Shown: positions 6,447-13,334 of the stretch, piece after piece | How positions within the stretch are numbered: the stretch's first letter is position 1 | Layout: every line of letters starts with the position of its first letter | NCBI GenBank assembly: GCA_036260255.1 | Contig: DATAAF010000046.1 | Coordinates: 1 to 20,336, forward strand | From: DASZJY01 sp036260255 | GTDB lineage: Bacteria; Actinomycetota; Acidimicrobiia; Acidimicrobiales; AC-14 | Direction of reading: 5' to 3' | DNA length: 20,336 bases | Notes under the pieces: model-generated | Seen by the model: the letters and a program-made list of their open reading frames with translations, nothing else | What the model was told of the DNA's origin: nothing | The model's database searches: none | Position numbers and translations under genes: made by a program

Positions 6447-7687
6447 CCACCCTCGGCGGCGGCGGGGAGGCGGCGGTCACCGGCGCCGGCAGCGTCCACG
6501 ACGACCCCCTGACCTCCTGGGAGGCGTTCCTCGGCCGGCTCCTCGAGCTCGCTCACACCATGCCGCCGGACGCCGTCCCGTGGGTCGTCGCCGACCTGGC
6601 CGCTGAGGTGGGCCTCGACGACCTGGTCATCTACCTCGTCGACCTCGACCAGCGCCTGCTGCTCCCGCTGCCCCGGCGGCCGGGGACGCTCGCGGGCGAG
6701 CCGCTGGACATCGACGCCACCATCGCCGGGCGCGCCTTCCGCACCGAGACCCTGATCGAGGTGGACGCGCCCGAGGACGACCGGCGGCGGGTCTGGGTGC
6801 CGCTGCTGGACGGCGCCGAGCGCCTGGGCGTCATCTCGCTCACGACCCATCCCCTCTCCGACCTGTCCCGCACCCGCTGCCGCCACCTGTCATCCGTCGT
6901 GGCCGAGCTCATCGTCAGCAAGTCCCAGTACGGGGACAGCCTGCCGCTCGCCCGGCGGCGGCGGCCGATGGAGCTGGCCGCCGAGCTGCGCTGGGCGTTC
7001 CTCCCGCCCTTGTCGTTCACCGGGCCGCGGATCACCATCTCCGGCATCCTCGAGCCGGCCTACGAGGTGGCCGGCGACGCCTTCGACTACGCCCTCAACG
7101 GCGACGTGGCCCACGTCGCCGTCATCGACGCCATGGGCCACGGGCTGGAGGCCAGCCGCATGGCCAACCTGGCGGTCGGCGCCTACCGGCACAGCCGCCG
7201 CCTGGGGCTCGACCTCGAGGCGACCTACGCGGCGATGGACCGGGCGGTGGCCGACGAGTTCGGCGCCGAGCGGTTCGTGACCGGGGTGCTGGCCACGCTG
7301 CACTGCGGCACCGGCGAGCTCTGCTGGCTGATCGCCGGCCACCCGCACCCGTTGGTCCTGCGGGGCACCAAGATGGTCGGGGTGCTGTCGACCGACCCGT
7401 CCCTCCCCTTCGGGCTCGGGGACGCCGTCGCCCGACCGGCGGTGACCTCGCTCGAGCCGGGCGACCAGGTGCTGTTCTTCACCGACGGCGTCGTCGAGGC
7501 CCGATCGGAGACCGGCGAGCTGTTCGGGAAGGAGCGCCTCGGCGACCTGCTGGTGCGGGCGGCCGCCGACGCCTCGCCGCCACCGGAGACCATGCGGCGC
7601 CTCGTCCATGCCGTGCTGGCGCACCAGGGGTCCACCCTCAAGGACGACGCCACCCTGCTGCTCGTGGAATGGCGGCGGCCGGGCTGA
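6443..7687 (+). CDS. GAF-like sensor plus PP2C (RsbU/SpoIIE-type) serine phosphatase
   Basis: 414 residues. The N-terminal half (about 25-160) looks like a GAF-type sensory fold: VVADLAAEVGLDDLVIYLVD, then RRRVWVPLLDGAERLGVISL. The C-terminal PPM/PP2C domain spans about 195-412 with YEVAGDAFDY (Asp212), VIDAMGHG (Asp229), AGHPHPL (299-304), FTDGVVEAR (Asp348) and DDATLLLV (Asp401/402), giving the metal-binding acidic residues of SpoIIE-type phosphatases. Such enzymes dephosphorylate STAS anti-anti-sigma proteins and so free a sigma factor; the STAS protein encoded at 2139-2501 is a candidate substrate (inference). No membrane segment is seen. The ATG overlaps the preceding stop (ATGA), and a sigma-70 gene follows after 127 bases. 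Confidence 0.92.
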   Translation: MTTLGGGGEAAVTGAGSVHDDPLTSWEAFLGRLLELAHTMPPDAVPWVVADLAAEVGLDDLVIYLVDLDQRLLLPLPRRPGTLAGEPLDIDATIAGRAFRTETLIEVDAPEDDRRRVWVPLLDGAERLGVISLTTHPLSDLSRTRCRHLSSVVAELIVSKSQYGDSLPLARRRRPMELAAELRWAFLPPLSFTGPRITISGILEPAYEVAGDAFDYALNGDVAHVAVIDAMGHGLEASRMANLAVGAYRHSRRLGLDLEATYAAMDRAVADEFGAERFVTGVLATLHCGTGELCWLIAGHPHPLVLRGTKMVGVLSTDPSLPFGLGDAVARPAVTSLEPGDQVLFFTDGVVEARSETGELFGKERLGDLLVRAAADASPPPETMRRLVHAVLAHQGSTLKDDATLLLVEWRRPG

Positions 7688-7757
7688 GACGCCGGATCGG
7701 CGAAAACCCGGAACACGCGCCGCCGTCCCGCTGTTGTCACGATGCTGTCGCCAAGAC

Positions 7758-7779
7758 GAGCCGTCGGCACGGACGGCTC
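7758..7779 (+). terminator. Hairpin between phosphatase and sigma-70 genes
   Basis: GAGCCGTC (7758-7765) and GACGGCTC (7772-7779) form a perfect 8-bp stem with a 6-base loop, 35 bases before the sigma ATG. There is no T tract, so it could end the upstream transcript or be a leader structure of the sigma mRNA. Confidence 0.35.
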
Positions 7780-7814
7780 GGGCCGTCGATCGAGGTCAAC
7801 GAGCGGGAGAACCC

Positions 7815-8750
7815 ATGCCAGCGCCACGCCGAGACGCATCCGAGCCCGACGTGCTGCGGCTCTATCTCGCCGACATCGGCAAGCACGACGTCCTGGACAG
7901 GGCGCAGGAACAGCGGCTCGGCCGGGTGATCGACGCCGGGCGCCGCGCCGCCAGGACCCTCGAGGGCGGCGGCGACCTGCCGGAGGCCGAGCGCGAGAAG
8001 CTGGCCGCCCAGGTGGCCGCCGGAGAGCGGGCCAAGCAGGCGTTCGTCCAGGCGAACCTCCGCCTCGTCGTCTCCATCGCCAAGCGCTACCAGTCCTCCG
8101 GGCTCTCCCTCCTGGACCTCGTGCAGGAGGGGAACATGGGGCTGATGCACGCCCTCGAGAAGTTCGACTTCCGGAAGGGCTTCAAGTTCTCCACCTACGC
8201 CACGTGGTGGATCCGCCAGGCGGTGACCCGGGCCATCGCCAACACCGGCAACACCATCCGCCTGCCCGTCCACGCCGGCGAAACGGTCAAGAAGGTGCAG
8301 AGGGCCCAGGTGCTCCTCGAGGCCGAGCTGGGCCGCTCGCCGCGGGTCGATGAGCTGGCGAAGGAGACCGACCTTCCGATGACCCGGGTGGAGGAGGCCC
8401 TCCAGCTCGGCCACCCGCCCATGTCGATCTTCGACCCCCTCGCCGCCGACCGCGACATCACCCTCGCCGACGTGGTCTCGGACCCCGACGCCGCCCCCGC
8501 GATCGACCAGATCATCGCCGCCTCCCTCCCCACCCAGATCCAAGAGCTCCTCTGCGTGCTGAGCGAGCGGGAGCGAGAGGTCGTCTGCCTGAGGTACGGC
8601 CTCGACCGGGGCAAACCCCGCTCGCTCGCCGAGGTCGGCCGGGTCTGCGGCCTGAGCACCGAGGGGACCCGCCACGTGGAGCGCCGGGCCCTGGCCAAGC
8701 TCCGGCTCCGCTCCGCCGCCACCGGCGCCGCCGATCTGATCGCCGGGTAG
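7815..8750 (+). CDS. Group 2 (SigB/SigA-like) RNA polymerase sigma-70 factor
   Basis: 311 residues from ATG 7815, with GGGAG 5 bases upstream. Region 1.2 is DVLRLYLADIGKHDVLDRAQE (12-32). Region 2 (about 77-147) contains ANLRLVVSIAKRYQ, LLDLVQEGNMGLMHALEKFD and FSTYATWWIRQAVTRAI, the core-binding and -10-reading helices. Region 3 is about 155-230. Region 4 (246-299) has LSEREREVVCLRYGL and an HTH with LAEVGRVCGLSTEGTRHVERRAL. There is no long N-terminal region 1.1, so it is a non-primary sigma of the hrdB/sigB-like group rather than the housekeeping factor. The insertion DEDLPEAEREK-like stretch between 1.2 and 2 is short and charged. Its place behind the PP2C phosphatase suggests stress-type control. 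Confidence 0.93.
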   Translation: MPAPRRDASEPDVLRLYLADIGKHDVLDRAQEQRLGRVIDAGRRAARTLEGGGDLPEAEREKLAAQVAAGERAKQAFVQANLRLVVSIAKRYQSSGLSLLDLVQEGNMGLMHALEKFDFRKGFKFSTYATWWIRQAVTRAIANTGNTIRLPVHAGETVKKVQRAQVLLEAELGRSPRVDELAKETDLPMTRVEEALQLGHPPMSIFDPLAADRDITLADVVSDPDAAPAIDQIIAASLPTQIQELLCVLSEREREVVCLRYGLDRGKPRSLAEVGRVCGLSTEGTRHVERRALAKLRLRSAATGAADLIAG

Positions 8751-8938
8751 GTTTCGCCTCGGAACCGGAGGTTGCTCGGCGAGCTGTGACGTGCTCCGGG
8801 CGACCGGCAAGGCGGGATCGCCCTCCGCCGTTTCTCCTTGGCCGGCAGCCGGCGGGGCCGCCTGCGGCGGCGGGAGCGGCGGGAGCGGCCACCGGCCGAT
8901 GGAGTACCTGACAAGACGAGCAACCCGTCCTCACGCTC

Positions 8939-9757
8939 CTAACCGCCCGGCAGCCAGGACAGGGCCTCGTCGGCGATCGACGGGGGCACGACGTGGCCCT
9001 CGGGGAACTCGACGTAGTGGACGTCGTAGCCCTTCCGCCGTAGGTCGGGGACGAGGCGACGGCTGCAACGGTCGATGGGGAGCACCCGGTCGTCGACCCC
9101 GTGGGACACGAACACCCGGGGCCGGCCGACCCGTGTGACTCCGGGCACGAACCCGGGCGAGAAGGCCACGACGCGACTGAAGAGGTCGCCGTTGGCGAGG
9201 CCCAGCCCCAGCGCGTACGAGGCGCCGTCCGAGAACCCCTCGACGGCCACCCGCCGCCGGTCGATCGCCACCCTCCTGGTGACGTGGTCGACGGCCCGGC
9301 CGATGAACGCGACGTCCTCGCCGTACCCGCTTTCGAGGGCGTCCCACGTACGCCCCCGGGACTCGGGTGCGACGAGGACGAGCCCGGCCTCCTCGGCCCG
9401 GGCGACGAAGGGGGCCACCGCCCCGGGCGCGTCCCCTCCGGCCCCGTGGAGCATGACGACGAGCGGGAGCGGCTGCTCGGGCCGGTACCCGGCGGGGAGG
9501 AACAGGAGCCCGTCGCGCCGGTCGCCGAGCCCCAGAGGGTGCAGGCCGGCGGGCGGCGCCGGCTCCACTGGGGCGCCCGGAGGCTGCACCGCCAGGCGTC
9601 CGTCGGCCAGCTCGTCGCCGTCGCCGCTCGGCTGCCCGCGCTCGGGCGGGCGGGACCGGCCGCGCCGGTCCCGGCACGACAGCAGCACCGTCGCGCCGAG
9701 GGTCAGCAGCCGACCGACGACCCGCCGCCGCGTGGGGCCCGTGGCCCCGCCGGTCAT
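8939..9757 (-). CDS. Alpha/beta-hydrolase lipoprotein (phospholipase/carboxylesterase or PHB-depolymerase-like)
   Basis: 272 residues. The N-terminus is twin-arginine-like and hydrophobic (TRRRVVGRLLTLGATVLLSC), ending in a lipobox with Cys28, so it is probably an exported lipoprotein. A Pro/Gly/Asp-rich linker (30-80) leads into the hydrolase fold. The oxyanion region is VVMLHGAGGD (100-109), the nucleophile is Ser176 in GFSDG, the acid is Asp222 or Asp223 in VDDRVLP, and the His is His255 in GHVVPP. This set matches the poly-hydroxybutyrate depolymerase/carboxylesterase (LpqC-like) group. The substrate is not predictable. The ATG overlaps the stop of the DUF2071 gene (ATGA), so the pair is co-translated. 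It is convergent with the sigma gene, 188 bases away. Confidence 0.82.
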   Translation of the reverse strand: MTGGATGPTRRRVVGRLLTLGATVLLSCRDRRGRSRPPERGQPSGDGDELADGRLAVQPPGAPVEPAPPAGLHPLGLGDRRDGLLFLPAGYRPEQPLPLVVMLHGAGGDAPGAVAPFVARAEEAGLVLVAPESRGRTWDALESGYGEDVAFIGRAVDHVTRRVAIDRRRVAVEGFSDGASYALGLGLANGDLFSRVVAFSPGFVPGVTRVGRPRVFVSHGVDDRVLPIDRCSRRLVPDLRRKGYDVHYVEFPEGHVVPPSIADEALSWLPGG

Positions 9758-10485
9758 CGTCGCCCGACCGGCACCGGCGGCCCGAACCGGACGTGCACGC
9801 CCGGGGAGTAGTGGACGACGGGCTCGCCTTCGGGCGGCGGCAGCCCGCAGGCGGCCAGCAGGGTCTCGTCCAGCTCCTCGAGGGTGGCGCGCTGCAGAGG
9901 CCAGGCTTCGTGCTCGACGGGCAGGAACCGCAGCCCCACCGGCGTCGGGGCGAACCCCCGCCAGCGGCCCGTCAGGAACACGTCCAGGTCGCCGAGCTCG
10001 TCGGGCGGGATGACGTCACCGGGGACGACGGCGATCCGGCTGGCGGCGTCGGTCGGCCCCGGCGCCCGGCGTCGGCTCCGGTAGCGGAGGGCTCCGTCGT
10101 CGCGCTCGAGGGCCATCGCGGCCCAGGAGTACGGCACCCCCAACGCCGCCCGAGCCGCCACGACGAACGCCAGCCGGCTCGCCTCGAGAGTGAAGAACCA
10201 CAGCCCGTCTCGTCCGGCGGCGTCGCGCGCGTAGGTGCGGACGTTGGTCTCGCAGAACGTCGACGCGCGCGGCACCGGCGGGACGCCGGGGAGGCGGACG
10301 CCGGTCATCAGGAACGGCGTGAGGCTGACCCAGGCCGCGCCGTCGAAGGTGTCCACGGTCAGCTCGTTCGGGAGGAGAGGCTGGACCAGGGCGGGGTCGT
10401 ACCTCCAATGGAGCGCGCTGAACGTGCTCCACGTCTGGAACATGAGCGAGCACCGCACCGAATGCGGCGGAATGCGGCTGCTCAT
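9754..10485 (-). CDS. DUF2071 family protein (acetoacetate-decarboxylase-like fold)
   Basis: 243 residues. The start MFQTWSTFSALHWRYDPALV followed by QPLLPNELTVDTFDGAAWVSLTPFLM is the hallmark of DUF2071/YqjF-type proteins, as are the later TFCETNVRTYARD, GLWFFTLEASRLAFVVAAR and LGVPYSWAAM segments and the C-terminal VHYSPGVHVRFGPP. The family is about 230-250 residues and is related in fold to acetoacetate decarboxylase; its biochemical role is not established. The ATG at 10485 has a good ribosome site (GAGGTGAG, 6 bases before). It is the first gene of a two-gene operon with the lipoprotein hydrolase and is divergent from the unknown three-gene run. Confidence 0.87.
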   Translation of the reverse strand: MSSRIPPHSVRCSLMFQTWSTFSALHWRYDPALVQPLLPNELTVDTFDGAAWVSLTPFLMTGVRLPGVPPVPRASTFCETNVRTYARDAAGRDGLWFFTLEASRLAFVVAARAALGVPYSWAAMALERDDGALRYRSRRRAPGPTDAASRIAVVPGDVIPPDELGDLDVFLTGRWRGFAPTPVGLRFLPVEHEAWPLQRATLEELDETLLAACGLPPPEGEPVVHYSPGVHVRFGPPVPVGRR

Positions 10486-10602
10486 GGAAGTCTCACCTCA
10501 ACATTCAGGTCCAGATCCCGCCACAGGGCAAGTCGACTCGTTTGCGCCCAGGTCGTCCGGCGGAGCGGTGCAGTAGTGTCCCAACCGCTCGATATCGGCG
10601 GC

Positions 10603-10612
10603 GAGGGAGGGG
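10603..10612 (+). promoter_or_regulatory. Ribosome binding site of the first unknown gene
   Basis: GAGGGAGGGG lies just before ATG 10616. A -10-like TAGTGT lies further up at 10573-10578, with no convincing -35. Confidence 0.55.
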
Positions 10613-10615
10613 CCC

Positions 10616-11005
10616 ATGGCAGCGGTGACACCCGTCGAGACGACACCTGTCCCGGCCGCGACGGACGAGGGCGGCATCAAGGACCGTCTCGTCCGCATGT
10701 TCAACGAGCTGGTGCACGTGCGGGTCATCACCGTCGTCGGCGACGCCAAGGTGTCACTTCCCAAGGCGGGCGGGGGCAAGGCGATCGTCGACACCGACGA
10801 AAAGCCGCTCGACCAGGCCCTCGTCACCGTCTTCAACCTCATCGACGGCGACGTGACGAACATCGTCGCGCCGAGCTTGAAGGACGATCAGGCGATCCGC
10901 GCCTTCCACTCGGCGCAGGTGGAGAAGAGCATGGCGGTGCTTCCCGCCAACGTCGCCACCCTCGTGGACTTCGGGAAGGAACTGATCGACCTCCTGAGGT
11001 CGTAG
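10616..11005 (+). CDS. Unknown protein with a D-G-D...H module (gene 1 of 3)
   Basis: 129 residues that I cannot assign to a named family. After a Thr/Pro-rich start (1-18) comes a helix (IKDRLVRMFNELVHVRVIT), then a Gly/Lys loop, then the segment LIDGDVTNIVAPSLKDDQAI with His98 in RAFHSAQV, and a final helix ATLVDFGKELIDLL. The DGD (77-79) to His98 spacing and flanking residues recur in the two following genes, which suggests a shared domain. No signal peptide or membrane helix is seen. The next gene begins 11 bases after the stop, so the two are probably one operon. The start is supported by a strong purine-rich ribosome site. Confidence 0.75.
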   Translation: MAAVTPVETTPVPAATDEGGIKDRLVRMFNELVHVRVITVVGDAKVSLPKAGGGKAIVDTDEKPLDQALVTVFNLIDGDVTNIVAPSLKDDQAIRAFHSAQVEKSMAVLPANVATLVDFGKELIDLLRS

Positions 11006-11016
11006 GGGCGACTGCC

Positions 11017-11829
11017 GTGGACACAGGCCAGCGGATCGTCGACGATCTGCTCAACCTCGAGATCGACATCATCATCAAGCCGGGCATGACGGCCCGGAAG
11101 ATGCCCGAGCCACCCCACGCGCTGCTCGACGTCATCGGGATGTACGACACCTACCTGTGCCAGGCCGCCAACCGGTTGAACCCGGTGTGGGACGAGATGG
11201 GCAGGCCTGCGGTGCAGGTGCGCCCGTCCAGCGAGTCGCCCGAGCCACAGTCCCCGAACCGTCAGACCGACCCGGCGACGGGACGGCTGTCGCAGCCCCT
11301 GCGCACCGAGTCGGTACCCGACGTCATCTCCGAGGACGTCTTCGACCAGCTCCGTGAGCGGGCCGTCGAGGCGGAGGCCGTCTACCGGCGGCTGGTGGCG
11401 GTGGAGAAGAAGTACCCGGAGGACGAGACGGGCGTGATCCTCACCCGCATCTTCCGGAACTGCGACCAGGTCAAGATGATGCTCACCAAGCCCCATGTTC
11501 GGACGGTCCTCGGCACGGCCGGCGTCGACCGGGACCGGGCCGGGACTCTCGTGCTCCCGCTCGAGTCCACCGACATGGTCGTGCTCCGCAAGATCTGGGA
11601 GATCGGCACCGAGACGGTGGTCATGCAGACCGTCGCCCAGCTCGACGGCGACATCGTCACCCGCATCCAGCGAGGTCGTGAGGCCGCCGCCTATAAGCCC
11701 CTGCACGACCTGCACCAGGAAGCCGTCGCCTCGGCGCTGAAGCACTGGCAGTTCCTCGCCCAGACGGTGGCCACGTTCCTTTCCTCGGTGCTCCGGGGTT
11801 TTTTTTTGGGGCGACGAGGTGGTGGCTGA
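11017..11829 (+). CDS. Unknown protein with C-terminal D-G-D...H module (gene 2 of 3)
   Basis: 270 residues from GTG 11017, with GGGG 7 bases upstream. No named family is recognised. The N-terminal part (1-62) is conserved-looking (LNLEIDIIIKPGMTARKMPE, then a helix with MYDTYLCQAANRLNPVWDEM). Residues 63-100 form a Pro/Ser/Gln-rich linker. A helical part (105-165) with VISEDVFDQLRERAVEAEAV follows, and the C-terminus carries TVAQLDGDIVTRIQRG (205-220) with His230/His233 and a helix FLAQTVATFLSSVLRGFFLG. That last part parallels the DGD...H module of gene 1. The gene ends just past a run of nine T, which is odd in this GC-rich context. One extra T would fuse it to the frame of gene 3. Confidence 0.75.
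   Translation: MDTGQRIVDDLLNLEIDIIIKPGMTARKMPEPPHALLDVIGMYDTYLCQAANRLNPVWDEMGRPAVQVRPSSESPEPQSPNRQTDPATGRLSQPLRTESVPDVISEDVFDQLRERAVEAEAVYRRLVAVEKKYPEDETGVILTRIFRNCDQVKMMLTKPHVRTVLGTAGVDRDRAGTLVLPLESTDMVVLRKIWEIGTETVVMQTVAQLDGDIVTRIQRGREAAAYKPLHDLHQEAVASALKHWQFLAQTVATFLSSVLRGFFLGRRGGG
11799..11807 (+). repeat. Nine-T homopolymer at the end of gene 2
   Basis: An uninterrupted T9 flanked by GGGG on both sides, read as GGT TTT TTT TTG near the end of the gene 11017-11829. The surrounding DNA has almost no runs of A or T longer than four. Runs of this length are known slippage sites for polymerases, and T-TTT-TTT also fits the X-XXY-YYZ pattern for -1 ribosomal slippage. Confidence 0.9.
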
Positions 11830-11867
11830 CCCTCGGCAACCTCGTGGCGGCGGCCAGGCAGGGAGGG

Positions 11868-11874
11868 AAGGAGG
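11868..11874 (+). promoter_or_regulatory. Ribosome binding site that fixes the start of gene 3
   Basis: AAGGAGG lies 5 bases before GTG 11880, within a longer purine-rich stretch. It is the best initiation signal in this frame and argues that gene 3 is translated on its own. Confidence 0.7.
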
Positions 11875-11879
11875 CGGTC

Positions 11880-12383
11880 GTGGCGCTGTCCCGTCGACGG
11901 GGGCGGGGCGCGCGCCTCGGCGGGCCACGGCGCATCGCCGCCCTGTTCGGGGAGATCCAGCGCCTCAAGGCCGATCTGCTCACCGCAGGCGGTGCCACCA
12001 TCGACACGCCCGATCCGCCCGCCGCGGCAGGTGACGCCTTTCCCGTCGCCGCCCGCACTGTCGTCCAGCCCGACGGCGACTTCCTGTTCTTCGTGGGCGA
12101 CAGCTACTTGGCCGACGCGGGCATCCGGCAGCTCCACGCCGACCGCGTGTCCGCCTGGTTCGGCGACCTCGAGCGGCGGGTGGGGGCGGCCGCCGCCACC
12201 TTGCGGCGGGCGGCGCTCGGGCTGACGGCCGTTGTCTTCGTCGCCAGCGGCCAGGCCTTCCGCCAGAGCGCGGCTGCGGGGCTCTGGACGCTCATGATCG
12301 CCACGGGCGGCGGCTTCGTCCTCCAGTCGGGCCTCCGCCTCGCCGTCGGCCACGGCATACGTCGTCCGGGGCGCCGCCGCTGA
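11880..12383 (+). CDS. Unknown protein with D-G-D...H module and C-terminal membrane helices (gene 3 of 3)
   Basis: 167 residues from GTG 11880. After a basic start (1-18) a helix (RRIAALFGEIQRLKADLL) leads to a Pro/Ala linker and then QPDGDFLFFVGDSYLADAGI with His86 in RQLHADRV. DGD (65-67) to His86 has exactly the spacing seen in gene 1. Residues about 111-155 hold two hydrophobic stretches (LGLTAVVFVASG and LWTLMIATGGGFVLQ), probably membrane helices, and the end is strongly basic. The frame stays open upstream to the T9 tract, so a fusion with gene 2 by slippage is formally possible. No known family is recognised. It is convergent with the alpha/beta hydrolase gene, 9 bases away. Confidence 0.68.
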   Translation: MALSRRRGRGARLGGPRRIAALFGEIQRLKADLLTAGGATIDTPDPPAAAGDAFPVAARTVVQPDGDFLFFVGDSYLADAGIRQLHADRVSAWFGDLERRVGAAAATLRRAALGLTAVVFVASGQAFRQSAAAGLWTLMIATGGGFVLQSGLRLAVGHGIRRPGRRR

Positions 12384-12392
12384 GGCAGGGGC

Positions 12393-13238
12393 CTAGCCGC
12401 TCCCGTCGCGGTCGAGGCGCTCGAGACGGTCGAGCCATCCTTCGACGGCGGCGGCGAACGCCTCGCCGTCGGGGATCCAGGGGAGGTGGCCGGCGCCTTC
12501 GACCACCACGAGCTCGGCGCGGCCGAGGCGGCGACGGATCCGCTCGGACTGGGGCGGTGGGCAGAGGACGTCGTGGCGGCCCACGACAAGGAGGGCGGGC
12601 ACATCGACGTCCGCCAGACGGTCGACCGAGCTCCACCAGCGCAGCGCCTGCATCCACCGCCCGGCGGCCCGGGCGTCGAACGTCGCCCCGGCGAACACCG
12701 CCTCGGGGTCGGTGCCACCGTCCTCGCCCACGAGATGGGGGGCCAGGGCCCGCAGCGTGGCCGCCAGCTCGTCGTCGGTGGCCGGCGGCACCCGCTGCAG
12801 CACGTCGACCTCCACGGGCACGGGCGGCGCGTCGAGGTCGTCGAGCAGGCTCTCGTCCGCTCCCAGCTCCCCGGGCGTGGCGCCGACCAGGATCATGCCC
12901 CGCACGCGCCCCGGATGGCGGATGGCGAGCTCCTGGGCAACCGAGGCGCCGTGGAAGTGTCCCAGGGCGACGACGCCGCCCGCCCCGATGGCGGCGGCCA
13001 GCGCGTCGGCGTCGTCGGCGAGCTGCTCGACGGTGATGCTGTCGGGCGACGCACACGGGGACCGGCCGTGGCACCGGTGGTCGTAGTACACCAGCGCCAC
13101 CCGCCGTGCCAGCCGGTCGACCCCGGGCCGGAGGTAGGTGTGGTCGACGCCTGGCCACCCGGAGAGCACGAGGCAGGTCGGGCCCTCCCCGACGACTTCG
13201 TAGTGCAGGGTCGCCCCGTCGACCGGCGCGGCGCGCAT
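12393..13238 (-). CDS. Alpha/beta-hydrolase fold protein with the nucleophile Ser replaced by Phe
   Basis: 281 residues, related in layout to proline iminopeptidase-like and other alpha/beta hydrolases: VLSGWPGVDHTYLRP (24-38, oxyanion region), YYDHRCHGRS (51-60), then LGHFHGASVAQELA (92-105), ILVGATPGELG, LLVVGRHDVLCPP with Asp223, and EGAGHLPW with His251. The nucleophile elbow should read GHSHG, but the codon at 12956-12954 is TTC (Phe95) rather than TCC (Ser). Asp and His are in place. Either the protein is a non-catalytic member or one base has changed recently. No signal peptide is seen, so it is probably cytoplasmic. The ATG at 13238 has only a weak ribosome site. The gene is divergent from the M1 peptidase gene. 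Confidence 0.82.
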   Translation of the reverse strand: MRAAPVDGATLHYEVVGEGPTCLVLSGWPGVDHTYLRPGVDRLARRVALVYYDHRCHGRSPCASPDSITVEQLADDADALAAAIGAGGVVALGHFHGASVAQELAIRHPGRVRGMILVGATPGELGADESLLDDLDAPPVPVEVDVLQRVPPATDDELAATLRALAPHLVGEDGGTDPEAVFAGATFDARAAGRWMQALRWWSSVDRLADVDVPALLVVGRHDVLCPPPQSERIRRRLGRAELVVVEGAGHLPWIPDGEAFAAAVEGWLDRLERLDRDGSG

Positions 13239-13322
13239 CAGACGACCGTCGCCAGCCGTACGCGGCGCATCCTTCGCGCCCCGGACCTGCGCGGTCGAGC
13301 ATCCGCCGGCGCGTGGGAACCG

Positions 13323-13328
13323 TACGAT
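13323..13328 (+). promoter_or_regulatory. -10 element TACGAT of a leaderless promoter (M1 peptidase gene)
   Basis: TACGAT fits the actinobacterial -10 consensus TANNNT and ends 6 bases before ATG 13335, so transcription should begin at or within a base of the start codon. No ribosome binding site precedes the ATG, in agreement. Confidence 0.55.
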
Positions 13329-13334
13329 GAGCCC

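Noticed and set aside
8859..8890. GGGAGCGGC-type short repeats in the gap after the sigma gene
   Set aside because: Two imperfect GC-rich units only; no array structure and no CRISPR-like spacing.
11844..11846. GTG 11844 as start of gene 3
   Set aside because: No ribosome site in range, whereas GTG 11880 has AAGGAGG at the right distance.
12486..13334. Upstream open frame joined to the M1 peptidase frame
   Set aside because: It is antisense to the alpha/beta hydrolase; the peptidase has its own signal peptide and promoter at 13335.
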